A stretch of 64,000 nucleotides of DNA from Leptospira jelokensis (lineage in GTDB: Bacteria > Spirochaetota > Leptospiria > Leptospirales > Leptospiraceae). A program made the translations under genes and the position numbers. This document shows positions 35,728 through 44,691 of the stretch, in pieces. The stretch covers positions 1 to 64,000 of the forward strand of contig NZ_RQGH01000040.1 of NCBI RefSeq assembly GCF_004769635.1, in the 5' to 3' direction. The number at the start of each line of letters is the position of its first letter. Position 1 is the first letter of the stretch. The notes under the pieces are model-generated. The model was not told where the DNA came from. It searched no databases and was given only the letters and a program-made list of their open reading frames with translations.

Positions 35728-36354
35728 TTAAGCTAAAATTTTTAAAAGGCCTTCTTTATTTAATACTGTGATTTCACCTTTTTGGGTGTCTACCAAACCT
35801 TGCTCTTTGAGTTGTTTTAGGATCCTTGAAAAGGTTTCTGGTCGAAGGTACAATAATGATGCCATTTGTGTTTGTTTTAGGGCTAGAGAATCGGGAGTTC
35901 CATAAAAAAGAAAATGAGCCACTCGTTGCATCGCATCCATGGTTAGCCCACGATTAATGGCTAAATTCAATGTATCAATTTTATTCATCAATGAATGCAT
36001 TAAAATATGGTTCAGTTCAATATTCGAATGCAAACGATTTTGAACTTCGGAAAGCGGCATTCTTAGGATTGTACTTTTTTTTGTAAATCTCGCAGAGGCT
36101 GGGTAGGGGATTCCTTGGATGACAGCCCATTCTGCAACAATGCATACAGGACGAAAAAAATTGAGAGTCACTTCATTCATATTTCCATCATATTTAAATA
36201 CTTGAAGTTCACCATTTATCAGTAAGTCCATCTGTGTGACTTCATCACCTGAATGAAATAAAAACTCATCCTTATCGTAATTTAATTCTTTGCAACCTAC
36301 AAAGGCTTTCTGTAACGCTTCTGGGTTTGGTTTGGTGATGTATTTGACAATCAT
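35728..36354 (-). CDS. Crp/Fnr family transcription regulator (Dnr-like)
   Basis: This is a 208-aa protein. A cyclic-nucleotide-binding-like sensor domain spans about 10-125 (KDEFLFHSGDEVTQMDLLINGELQVF), then a dimerisation helix, then a winged HTH at about 145-205. The recognition helix LYLRPETFSRILKQLKEQG carries E173, S176 and R177, the E-x-x-S-R set that reads TTGAT half-sites. The N-terminal Cys cluster of oxygen-sensing Fnr is absent, so it is more like Dnr/NnrR-type NO sensors. It is the natural candidate for the two perfect boxes here. It is 17 bp downstream of the receptor pair, probably in their operon. Confidence 0.9.
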   Translation of the reverse strand: MIVKYITKPNPEALQKAFVGCKELNYDKDEFLFHSGDEVTQMDLLINGELQVFKYDGNMNEVTLNFFRPVCIVAEWAVIQGIPYPASARFTKKSTILRMPLSEVQNRLHSNIELNHILMHSLMNKIDTLNLAINRGLTMDAMQRVAHFLFYGTPDSLALKQTQMASLLYLRPETFSRILKQLKEQGLVDTQKGEITVLNKEGLLKILA

Positions 36355-36371
36355 GGAAACAGGAGTATCAA

Positions 36372-38375
36372 TTATTTTTTCTTTTTAGCGTTTGGAAATT
36401 TAATTTCCGTTTCCTTTAAGAATTTCCAAATGCGTTTTAAGGTTACACGCCAATCTTCCTTTTCTTTTTTTTGAACATCTTGGTTTGTTAGCCCCAATCC
36501 ATTTGATTCTTTAATGGGCTGAAGTTCAGACACAGGAACAATGGCTGCGATTCCTAAATCAATTTTTAAATACTTTTTCTTAATGATTTTAAAGTCAATT
36601 TTTGCTCCTAATAATCTGACGATTTCTAGGATGATTGCCCACTTTACTTTAATAGGCGTCAGTTGGTTATAATTTTCTGTTAATTCGTTAAATAATTTTT
36701 GCGTTACTTTCGAATTATTATGGAATAACAAAAATCTGAAGTGTACATTGCCCTTTAAATCCTGAGTAATAATCAAATCATTATGATTGAATTCCTTGAA
36801 AGGTGGAAAGTCTACAAGTCTCACAACAACTGAATTGATAAGGTCTAAACTGTTATGGATTTCGGTTTCTGGATGTACTTTGATGGAATAAGTAATATCA
36901 TCTTCAGGGATTACATCGTTAATAAAAGTAATAAAATTGACTTGGTCTTTGAAGGGGACTTCTTTTAAAACCTCTAGTCTGGATAACTCAATGATATCAT
37001 CCATAACATTATCAATGGAAGATTGGACATCGATTACTTCTTTTACTAAATTTTTGTCTTTTGCTTTCTGATTAGACTCTCTATACGCTGAAAGTTTTTC
37101 TTTCATCGATTTCAGCGGTCCCGAAATCATTGCATCCATATAAAAGAAAATCTTTTCTCTGAGTGAATCTGCCTCCTTTAACCTTTCATATCGATTTTGA
37201 AGTTTTCGTTTCATCATCAAAAATTGGAAACGTAAGGCAAGTGTCATCAAAATCAAATACACTAAAAAACTGGTTTCAAGTGAGGAAGGTGAATTGAGAT
37301 AACCACGTTCAATTAGAATTTCTTTGAGAATGGAATATAGTAAATAAACAAGTGCAAGTAAATGGATGGTGGATCCACGTTTTTGTTCGCGAAATTTAAT
37401 TAGAGTTACATAGATGGCGTAGCCAATCACACCAATTAAATGAATATCCCAATAACCTATGAAGTTATACCAGAAAACAGGATTCTGAATGATAAGAAAT
37501 GTAATGATAAAGAAAAACTGAAAGAATAAGTAAAACCTTTGGTACTTAAATGGTTTGAGTTCGAAAAAATCTTGCATGAATTTGATAAATCCATATGGAA
37601 GTATCATTAAAAAGGAATATTCAAGGAATTTTAAAACTGCGAAATGATTAAAAATTAGAAACCGAACTTCGTTTTTACATAACTCGTATCCTGAAAATAT
37701 AAGAGCAAGTACACTGAAACTTAGGTATTCTTTGTTTTCTCTAAGATTAAAGAAGTTGATAAAGAAAAATAGGGCGATGAATAGATAAAATCCTACAAAG
37801 ATTAACTCTACAAGAGAATCATATAAATTCCCATTGATGGCTTCTTCGTACGTCACAATTCGAATGGGACCCGTGATGATACCAGCAGAAGTGGACAATG
37901 AAGAATCTATTTTTATGATTAATACATTTTCCCCTTCTAGTAATAAATCATGTGGGATTGGATAAATCCTTGGCCTACCAAAAGCAAATTCCTCTGGTTC
38001 TTTTCCAAAAGCGGAATTATTTTTTCCAATGAGCACACCATTGATGAATACCTCATCAGATTGGTACACTTTCCCGAGTTGGAGTGCTAAGGATTTTTGG
38101 TGTTGTTCTGTTGTGATTTCAAAGCTTTTACGAACCCAAATGGATCCTCTATAAGATTTATTTAAGTTACGAAAATTATTCGGAACGGTAATGATATCTA
38201 AATTGTTTGGATTGAATTCTGGATTTAGTAAATCAGAGTTATCATTGAAATAAATTCCCCAATCTTCACCGTCTAATCGGAGTACAACGGTATTCTCATC
38301 TGCTTTACGGGAACATTGTAAAGAAATGAAGAAAAGCAAGAATATGAAAAGTCGAAAAATAGGTGAGGGTTTCAT
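36372..38375 (-). CDS. 7TMR-DISM receptor with degenerate histidine-kinase-like module (pseudokinase)
   Basis: This is a 667-aa protein. It has a lipoprotein-like N-terminus (FISLQC), a jelly-roll periplasmic sensor (about 30-180; 'GSIWVRKSFEITTE', 'SDEVFINGVLIG') and seven spans at about 190-390. A DHp-like helix follows, in which the usual SHELRTPL is DAMISGPL, so the phospho-acceptor His is Ala415. The C-terminal domain is in the place of an HATPase but shows no DxGxG or GxGxG boxes, so ATP binding is doubtful. A basic tail (PNAKKKK) ends it. It overlaps the upstream kinase-like gene by 4 bp. It is likely a signalling scaffold or heterodimer partner. Confidence 0.75.
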   Translation of the reverse strand: MKPSPIFRLFIFLLFFISLQCSRKADENTVVLRLDGEDWGIYFNDNSDLLNPEFNPNNLDIITVPNNFRNLNKSYRGSIWVRKSFEITTEQHQKSLALQLGKVYQSDEVFINGVLIGKNNSAFGKEPEEFAFGRPRIYPIPHDLLLEGENVLIIKIDSSLSTSAGIITGPIRIVTYEEAINGNLYDSLVELIFVGFYLFIALFFFINFFNLRENKEYLSFSVLALIFSGYELCKNEVRFLIFNHFAVLKFLEYSFLMILPYGFIKFMQDFFELKPFKYQRFYLFFQFFFIITFLIIQNPVFWYNFIGYWDIHLIGVIGYAIYVTLIKFREQKRGSTIHLLALVYLLYSILKEILIERGYLNSPSSLETSFLVYLILMTLALRFQFLMMKRKLQNRYERLKEADSLREKIFFYMDAMISGPLKSMKEKLSAYRESNQKAKDKNLVKEVIDVQSSIDNVMDDIIELSRLEVLKEVPFKDQVNFITFINDVIPEDDITYSIKVHPETEIHNSLDLINSVVVRLVDFPPFKEFNHNDLIITQDLKGNVHFRFLLFHNNSKVTQKLFNELTENYNQLTPIKVKWAIILEIVRLLGAKIDFKIIKKKYLKIDLGIAAIVPVSELQPIKESNGLGLTNQDVQKKEKEDWRVTLKRIWKFLKETEIKFPNAKKKK

Positions 38376-40357
38376 TTGATTTGTTTTTCAGGGATACGAA
38401 TTGTAAATTTTGCTCCCATTCCTTCACTTGATTTTAAACTAACCGTACCAGATAAAAAGTTTGTAGAGGCTTCGACCAAAGTTAAACCAATTCCGGCACC
38501 AGGGATTTCATTTTTTTTGTCTCTGTAACCACGGACAAATTTTTGAAAAATGGTTTCCATTTCCAATTGGCTAAGTCCCATCCCTTCGTCCATTACAATC
38601 AATTGGTGAACTCCATCGCGATTCATAAACTCTATATGAATATCTGTTTTGGGATCGGTGTATTGGTACGCATTTTCTACTAAATTTCGCAAGATACAAA
38701 AAAACAATTCTTTTGGGAAATGAATTTCTAAATCATTTGGTCTTACATCAATATAAGTATTTTTTCGATGTTGGCCTAAATGATTTTCAACACTTGCTAC
38801 ACAGTTTTTGATAAATTCAGATACAGAAAAAGTTTCATAAAAAGGAACATATGTTCTTTCCTCCAACCTTTTAAGTAATATTGCTTCCTCAACCATATAA
38901 CTCATGTAAGAGATATGGTCTTCTGCCTGTTTGATCGGATCTCCACTTTGTTTCGAATTTGTAACCTTGGATTTTTTTCTCGCAGCCTTTTTGGCAGATG
39001 GCTTTGTGATTTCTTTAGTGGCTGACTTTCCTTGGTTCGTTACAATATTATCAATCGCGGATTTGATTTTTTCCATTCCGGATTTGAATTCGGAAGATAA
39101 GTTGATCAAAAATCCAGTTTTTACCCGCTCCATTTGGATGAGTTCTTTTTCTTGTTCAATATAATTTTCAAGACCCAAAACGATATCGTTTGATAATTGG
39201 ATGGAAATCATCACAAGGAATATCAAAAAACCCAAATACAATGTTCCAGGCATTGAAATGATGATTTCTAAAGCAGATAAACTATCAATGAGGATAGTAG
39301 GTAATAAACAAGCGATTCCAATTAAAATAAATTTTACTTTTTTAATATTGGTTTTTCCATTTTTAACAAACAGATAAATCACAAGACCCATCGCGATCGG
39401 TAGGGCATAATTAAAGAGTGCGATCACAAGGATCCATGTTTTGGGATTTCTAAAAAAAAGTGTGATTAAAAAAAGGACAGATAAAAATATTTCATAAACT
39501 AGTAGAACCATATTCCGTTTCAACTTTAAGTATTGGTGCATAAAGTTGATGAAAAACACGGGCAAACAAATGAGGACTAATAACTCGGAAACATATGACC
39601 ACGTAAAACTTTCAAATAAAATGTCTCGGTGTTGGGTGCGTATGAGTACATAAATTCCCATAAAAATGGAAAATAAAGCAAAGAAAAAATTTTCGCCAGC
39701 TCTTCCGCGAACAATGGAACCAACCAAAAAGTAGATCCCCATAAATATAAAAACATATCCGCAAACCATTGCAAATAGTTCTTTTGAAAACACTGATTCA
39801 CGTAACAAACGTTCTTTGGCGATTTTTGGTGCTTCTTTTAATCCATTTAGATTTGTAGCCGCATAAATGCGGATTGCCATTACATTTAATCCAGGTTTGA
39901 GAAGGTGAGTGGGTAGTGAATAAATTCTAATTTTTTGAAAATCAACTTCCAACCTAGGTAAAACAGTACCCGTTTTATCAATTAAGGTTCCATTCAAATA
40001 AAATTCATCAATGTCTCGAATGCGACCCAATTGAATGGCGATGGGTTCTACTGGAGTGGTGTAATTGTCAGGCAAATAAAAGGAACATCGATACCAATGG
40101 TATCCAGTTAAGTTTTCGGTTTTTGAGATTCCATAATCTGGAACTGATCGTTTGACCCAAAAACTTTCTTCTACAGATTCATCTCTCCAGTCCAGGTTGT
40201 CTCCTTTTCGAAACATCCAATCTGTTTTTAATATGACTGGTTTTTCAAATGAGGAGATCATGGTTCCACAAGGTTCTGCCACCAAACTTACGAAAGTCGG
40301 TGACAAAAACATCGTGAACCCGATTATCAATTGGGAAATTCGGGTTTTCGAAATCAT
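38372..40357 (-). CDS. 7TMR-DISM histidine-kinase-like receptor lacking the phospho-acceptor His
   Basis: This is a 661-aa protein with a signal peptide and a DISM jelly-roll sensor (about 40-185; 'YHWYRCSFYLPD', 'IDEFYLNGTLID'). Seven spans at about 195-395 follow, then a DHp-like helix reading NLSSEFKSG where NxSHELRT is expected; Ser422 replaces the His. A Lys/Ala-rich insert (about 440-465) splits the DHp. The HATPase is intact: N-box RNLVENAYQYT, G1 DEGMGL, G2 GAGIGLTLVE. It can probably bind ATP but not autophosphorylate on His by the usual route. Its genes fliH upstream and the pseudokinase downstream each overlap by 4 bp. Confidence 0.8.
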   Translation of the reverse strand: MISKTRISQLIIGFTMFLSPTFVSLVAEPCGTMISSFEKPVILKTDWMFRKGDNLDWRDESVEESFWVKRSVPDYGISKTENLTGYHWYRCSFYLPDNYTTPVEPIAIQLGRIRDIDEFYLNGTLIDKTGTVLPRLEVDFQKIRIYSLPTHLLKPGLNVMAIRIYAATNLNGLKEAPKIAKERLLRESVFSKELFAMVCGYVFIFMGIYFLVGSIVRGRAGENFFFALFSIFMGIYVLIRTQHRDILFESFTWSYVSELLVLICLPVFFINFMHQYLKLKRNMVLLVYEIFLSVLFLITLFFRNPKTWILVIALFNYALPIAMGLVIYLFVKNGKTNIKKVKFILIGIACLLPTILIDSLSALEIIISMPGTLYLGFLIFLVMISIQLSNDIVLGLENYIEQEKELIQMERVKTGFLINLSSEFKSGMEKIKSAIDNIVTNQGKSATKEITKPSAKKAARKKSKVTNSKQSGDPIKQAEDHISYMSYMVEEAILLKRLEERTYVPFYETFSVSEFIKNCVASVENHLGQHRKNTYIDVRPNDLEIHFPKELFFCILRNLVENAYQYTDPKTDIHIEFMNRDGVHQLIVMDEGMGLSQLEMETIFQKFVRGYRDKKNEIPGAGIGLTLVEASTNFLSGTVSLKSSEGMGAKFTIRIPEKQIK

Positions 40358-41277
40358 ATTGGCTCTACGTTTCGAATTGCCTCTTCAATTTCTTTTAGCT
40401 GAGTAGAAATTCTAGCGTCGATTGCTCCCACATCAGTTTCGATAATAACCCCACCACGATCCACACGAGAGTCTTCGTAGATATTAACTTTTCTGAGAGA
40501 TTCCATTAGTTTGATTAGTTCATCTTTATGAGCGGTTGTGAGTTCTAGGTCAGCAAAGTTCACACGAATGTCGATACGGTCACGATCTTTGATTCGTTTC
40601 ATCGCCTCACGAATGTTATTGAGAACAATTTCTTTACGTTCGATGATTTCATCTTTGATTACTTTTCTTGCGATTACAAGAATCATTTCCACCATTTGTT
40701 TTTCGGAAGCAGCAATCATTTCTTCGCGGATATCAATTGCTTTACCGATGATGGTTCCAAGTCTATCAATGAGTCGTCTAACTTCCCCTTGGCCTTTTTT
40801 AAATCCTACTTCACGACCCGCATCATATCCTTTTTGGTATGCTTCGTGTTCGATCTCAGCCTGTTTCATTTCGGCTTCTTTGATCATACGTTCGACTTCC
40901 ATCTTCGCACGATCTAAGATTTGTTCCGCTTTGGCACGGCCTGAGTCTTCTTCTAGTTTGATTTTTTCTTTAGAGTCTTGGACCATTTGGAAAGCTTTTG
41001 TCTTCCCTTCATCTTCAATGGCCTTTGCTTGTTTTTTTGCGTCTTCTAATAATTGACGAACTTGTTCTTCGGTTTCTTGACGATACCTTTGGAGTTCTGC
41101 TTCGATTTCTTCAATCGATGGACCTTGGTATTGTTCGATGATATTTCCTTCTTGGTCTATCTCGAAGTCTTCTTGTTCATCGGTTTTATGAAATTTTTTG
41201 TACTTATCAGGAAGTTGGATTTCAACTTCTTCTTGTAAGTCGGCAATTTGAATGGGTTTAAAAACTAGTTTTGCCAT
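40354..41277 (-). CDS. fliH: Flagellar assembly protein FliH
   Basis: This is a 307-aa protein: a long charged coiled coil (about 50-165, with many AKxxAE repeats), then the FliH/HrpE domain about 165-305 ('EAYQKGYDAGREVGFKKGQGEVRRLIDRLGTII'-type text; 'MVEMILVIARKVIKDEI' and 'GGVIIETDVGAIDARISTQLKEI'). The GYDAGREVG region is the typical G-x3-G-rich helix. FliH binds the ATPase FliI at the export gate. In other spirochaetes fliI follows fliH; here a receptor gene follows with a 4-bp overlap, so fliI must be elsewhere. Confidence 0.92.
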   Translation of the reverse strand: MAKLVFKPIQIADLQEEVEIQLPDKYKKFHKTDEQEDFEIDQEGNIIEQYQGPSIEEIEAELQRYRQETEEQVRQLLEDAKKQAKAIEDEGKTKAFQMVQDSKEKIKLEEDSGRAKAEQILDRAKMEVERMIKEAEMKQAEIEHEAYQKGYDAGREVGFKKGQGEVRRLIDRLGTIIGKAIDIREEMIAASEKQMVEMILVIARKVIKDEIIERKEIVLNNIREAMKRIKDRDRIDIRVNFADLELTTAHKDELIKLMESLRKVNIYEDSRVDRGGVIIETDVGAIDARISTQLKEIEEAIRNVEPI

Positions 41278-41281
41278 GTCC

Positions 41282-42463
41282 TTACTTCAATCTCCAAAGT
41301 TTCACTTTGCCTTCATCCATTGCTTCTCGCAAACGATCTAAGATTCCCTTTTGGGCTTCTTCGATTTCTGCCAGTGAGACAGGACCTAATGAATCCCATT
41401 CGATTTTGATCTCTTTCACAAGCCAAGATTCCAAATTGGAATAAACTTGGTCACGAAATTCAGTTTCCACACCCTTCAGTGCACAAGCAATGACAAGAGG
41501 ATGGATCTCAGAAAAAAACCGAGTGAGACTTGTCCTTCCCAAATGAAGCAGGTCTTCCAAACGAAAGTAGTGTTCTACTATAGTTTCGGCATATTCTGGG
41601 CTTTTTTTCTGAATTCGTTCAATTAAATTTTGAGATGGCAAAAAAGGGAGCCTGGTAAGGATTTCACCCGCGGTTTTGGCTTTGCGGCTTCGGATTTTGG
41701 AAACCGGCATCTTTTTTTCGATGAGTTCCATTTTAAAGCGTAAGAAGCGTTCCAATTGGTCTCGTTCCCGATCGGAATGGTAGTCAATTTCCGCCAATGC
41801 CAAAATGATTTCCTCCCTATGAGACTCAGGGTATTCGGCTAGCACTTCTGAAGCAGATTCAGGGTCTGAAAAACTGAGCACCCTTGCGACCACCTCCGGG
41901 GATTCTTCCCGAGTGAGATTGCGAAGTAATTCTGTGGGGAATTTTGGCAAATCTTGCCATAATGGCCCCGATCGTTTTGCGTCTTCTTCCTTTAGGATTT
42001 CCTCAATGAGAGAATACAATTCATTTGTTTCTGTGTGACCGTAGTTAGGACTTGTGCCGCTCCCCAAAGGATAGGAAACTGTGGGGCTACTTCCTAGCGT
42101 AAATCCTTCCAAAGGACCAATTCCTTTATGGGAAACCTCGGGTTGGCCTTTCGATTTTGGTGAATGGTTGGGATGTTCCGAGTCCCTAGGGTCATTTTTG
42201 GGACTGGGTGCTTTGCCATAACCGTTTGTTGCGAGGTTTTGCCGTTTCGGTTTTGGGATGACCCCTTTTTTTTGTAAAAAATTGGTAAAGGATACGAGGA
42301 TGTCTTTTTCTTGGCCCTTCGTGGGAGAAGGGTTTGTTTCTACTTTTAAAAGTAGGGTTTCAATTTCGGCGTCGGTTAAATGGGCGAACACTTCATCCGG
42401 TAGGTATTGGCCTAAAATTTGGTATGCCAATGCGGCTTTATTGGGTCCTGGAGAAGCTGCCAT
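41282..42463 (-). CDS. FliG-like flagellar motor switch protein (divergent paralog)
   Basis: This is a 393-aa protein. FliG-N-like helices lie at about 5-65 ('AALAYQILGQYLPDEVFAHLTDAEIETLLLKV'-like order), then a Pro/Ser-rich non-conserved linker (about 70-150). FliG-M follows at about 165-245 ('PEVVARVLSFSDPESASEVLAEYPE'-type text) and FliG-C at about 255-393 ('RLEDLLHLGRTSL', 'ALKGVETEFRDQVYSNL', 'LGPVSLAEIEEAQKGIL'). Standard FliG is about 340 aa. The charged EVD segment of the FliG-C torque region is EIH here, so some torque residues seem lost. It could be the FliG1-type paralog of spirochaetes. It is followed by fliH in 4 bp. Confidence 0.78.
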   Translation of the reverse strand: MAASPGPNKAALAYQILGQYLPDEVFAHLTDAEIETLLLKVETNPSPTKGQEKDILVSFTNFLQKKGVIPKPKRQNLATNGYGKAPSPKNDPRDSEHPNHSPKSKGQPEVSHKGIGPLEGFTLGSSPTVSYPLGSGTSPNYGHTETNELYSLIEEILKEEDAKRSGPLWQDLPKFPTELLRNLTREESPEVVARVLSFSDPESASEVLAEYPESHREEIILALAEIDYHSDRERDQLERFLRFKMELIEKKMPVSKIRSRKAKTAGEILTRLPFLPSQNLIERIQKKSPEYAETIVEHYFRLEDLLHLGRTSLTRFFSEIHPLVIACALKGVETEFRDQVYSNLESWLVKEIKIEWDSLGPVSLAEIEEAQKGILDRLREAMDEGKVKLWRLK

Positions 42464-42576
42464 TTAGGAGACATAATAGCCTGGCGAGTACTTCGTACAA
42501 ACCAAAAAATATTATTTTTTTCATTTTGAAAACTTCCTTTCCAAATAAGGGAGAGAAATGTCTCTGAAGGATAGGG

Positions 42577-44691
42577 ATGACCCTCTTCAAACGCATCACT
42601 CTTGGCCTCGTTTTCCTGACAATGGCCTGCCAACTTATGACTCCTTCCGAAGGAGTTACCTCTGGATCATTGGACCTTAGCTCCTTTCCTTGGAAAACGG
42701 GAAAGGCAATCAAACTCCATGGGGAATGGAAATTTTTTCCGCATACATTGGGGGAATTACCACCTGATGCAAGTTATGCCCTCATTCCTGTTCCTGCACT
42801 TTGGAATGAAGTCCCTCTACGATCTGGAATTGAAAATGGAAAGGGTTACGGAACGTACATCCTAGACATTCTCCTTCCCCATGAATCTCAAATTTATTCT
42901 TTGTACTTACCTGAAGTGCGGACAAGTTTTCGTGTAACCGTTGGGAATCGAGTTGTACTTTCGGGTTACCCCGGTCCAAACAAACAAACAACCAAACCCA
43001 GCGCCCAAGGACAAAGTTTTACCTTTGCAGCGAAAGATAAGATACAAATTAAAATTGAGGTGAGTAATTTCCATCACAAAGAAGGTGGATTGCCAAACGC
43101 ACCTCTTTTTGGAACGGCGGAAGCCATTCAAAATTATATCCTTGCTGAGAGTACGATGGACATAGCGCTCACTGGTGCTTTGTTTATGTTTGGATTGTAT
43201 CACTTCATTTTGTTTTTTTATCGTAACAAACAAAGAGAAGCATTTTATTTCGGATTTTTTTGTTTAGTTTTTGCATTACGTTTACCATTCGTAGGAAGTA
43301 AAACAATTTATGCAATGTTTCCCAACATTCCATGGGAACTTGTAATTTATGTAGAATATGCCTCAGTTTTTGTATTAGGGATTTTGTTTTTATGGTTTGT
43401 AGACGGTCTTTTCCCTCGTTTTATAGAAACCAAACTCATTCGATATTTTAGTGCCTTTGTGCAATTCATTTTAGTTTATGGACTCATCATCAAACCTGAG
43501 TTTTATACAGAATTTGAAGTAGTATTTCAGGTGTTAGGTGTTGTGTATGCTGTATTTTTAGGAATCCGATTGTACCAGATGGTTGTGAAAGGATTACCTG
43601 ATTCACATATTTTCTTTTTGGGTTATTTGATTTTATTTTTTGGATTTGTTTATGATGTATTCCTGGCATACACAGGAGAAGGGGAATCTTCTTTATCGCA
43701 AATTGCAGTTTTTTTGTTTTTTGGAGTGCAGTCTACAATTGTAACACTTCGTACGGCACGAACCTTCCGAAAAAAAGTCCTTTTAAAAGAAGAATTTGAA
43801 ACCATTAATGAACAATTCATTTTAACCAATCGCTTTTATGCAAAATTCATCCCACGAGATTTTTTAACCCACTTGGGAAAAGAAAGTATCGAGGAAGTGA
43901 AGTTAGGTGATAGTAGTGAACGAGAAATGACAGTATTGTTTGCTGATATCTGGGAATATTGGGATATTATTTATTCCATTCCTTTGGAAAACCGAATTTT
44001 GTTTACCAACTCGTATTTGGGACGCATTGGACCATGTGTTCGAAAAAACAATGGATTTATCGATAAATACATCGGTAGTGCTGTGATGGCACTCTTTGAT
44101 GGAGGGATCCAAAATTCGATTAAAGCCGCAGAAGACATCCAGTGGGAACTGGAATCTTATAATGAAAGGCGCAGAGGGTTTGGTTACCTTCCCTTACACG
44201 CAGGCATTGGGATCCATTCAGGTGATACCATGTTAGGAATTTTAGGTGAAGAGGAAAGATTAGAATCTACGGTTATCTCTGATACAGTGAATTTAGCGAG
44301 CCGAATCCAAGGATTAACCAAAAAGTACAACGCAAGGATCCTTGTGAGTTTAACCTCACTCATGTTACACGAAGATTTGGATACAATTCCCTACAGAATT
44401 TTAGATTTTGTGCGAGTGAAAGGCAAACAAGAAACGGTGATGATCGCAGAGGTTTTGATTCCAGGGATCGATTCCATTTCTGATCAGAAAATTGCTTACA
44501 GGGAACAATTTGAAGCAGCCATTTTTGATTATGAAAGGGCTGACTTTGCTTCTGCGCTCAATGGATTTCGAGAAGTGCATAAAAATAACCCAGATGATAT
44601 CGCGGCACAAATTTATATCGAAAGGTGTGAATACTACCAATCCGCTGGTGTTGGGGAAGATTGGGATGGGGTCTCTGCATGGGAAAAATAA
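42577..44691 (+). CDS. 7TMR-DISM cyclase, C2-like: second metal-binding Asp replaced by Ser
   Basis: This is a 704-aa protein. The lipoprotein-like N-terminus ends in LTMAC, the DISM sensor is at about 30-180 ('HGEWKFFPHTLG', 'VPALWNEVP') and seven spans lie at about 190-400. The class III cyclase domain is at about 450-630. The first metal Asp is kept (LFADIWEYW, Asp457, with the usual RxFT lost), but the second, normally IGDA, is IGSA (Ser501). The substrate/transition-state half is intact: Lys in FIDKYIG, Thr565, Asn572 and Arg576 (VNLASR). By analogy with mammalian C2 it would donate Asn/Arg and purine contacts but not metal binding. It overlaps the next cyclase gene by 13 bp. Confidence 0.82.
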   Translation: MTLFKRITLGLVFLTMACQLMTPSEGVTSGSLDLSSFPWKTGKAIKLHGEWKFFPHTLGELPPDASYALIPVPALWNEVPLRSGIENGKGYGTYILDILLPHESQIYSLYLPEVRTSFRVTVGNRVVLSGYPGPNKQTTKPSAQGQSFTFAAKDKIQIKIEVSNFHHKEGGLPNAPLFGTAEAIQNYILAESTMDIALTGALFMFGLYHFILFFYRNKQREAFYFGFFCLVFALRLPFVGSKTIYAMFPNIPWELVIYVEYASVFVLGILFLWFVDGLFPRFIETKLIRYFSAFVQFILVYGLIIKPEFYTEFEVVFQVLGVVYAVFLGIRLYQMVVKGLPDSHIFFLGYLILFFGFVYDVFLAYTGEGESSLSQIAVFLFFGVQSTIVTLRTARTFRKKVLLKEEFETINEQFILTNRFYAKFIPRDFLTHLGKESIEEVKLGDSSEREMTVLFADIWEYWDIIYSIPLENRILFTNSYLGRIGPCVRKNNGFIDKYIGSAVMALFDGGIQNSIKAAEDIQWELESYNERRRGFGYLPLHAGIGIHSGDTMLGILGEEERLESTVISDTVNLASRIQGLTKKYNARILVSLTSLMLHEDLDTIPYRILDFVRVKGKQETVMIAEVLIPGIDSISDQKIAYREQFEAAIFDYERADFASALNGFREVHKNNPDDIAAQIYIERCEYYQSAGVGEDWDGVSAWEK

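Noticed and set aside
44661..44678. TTG start for the second cyclase, 6 codons upstream
   Set aside because: The ATG at 44679 gives a proper signal peptide; the extra residues are within the previous gene.
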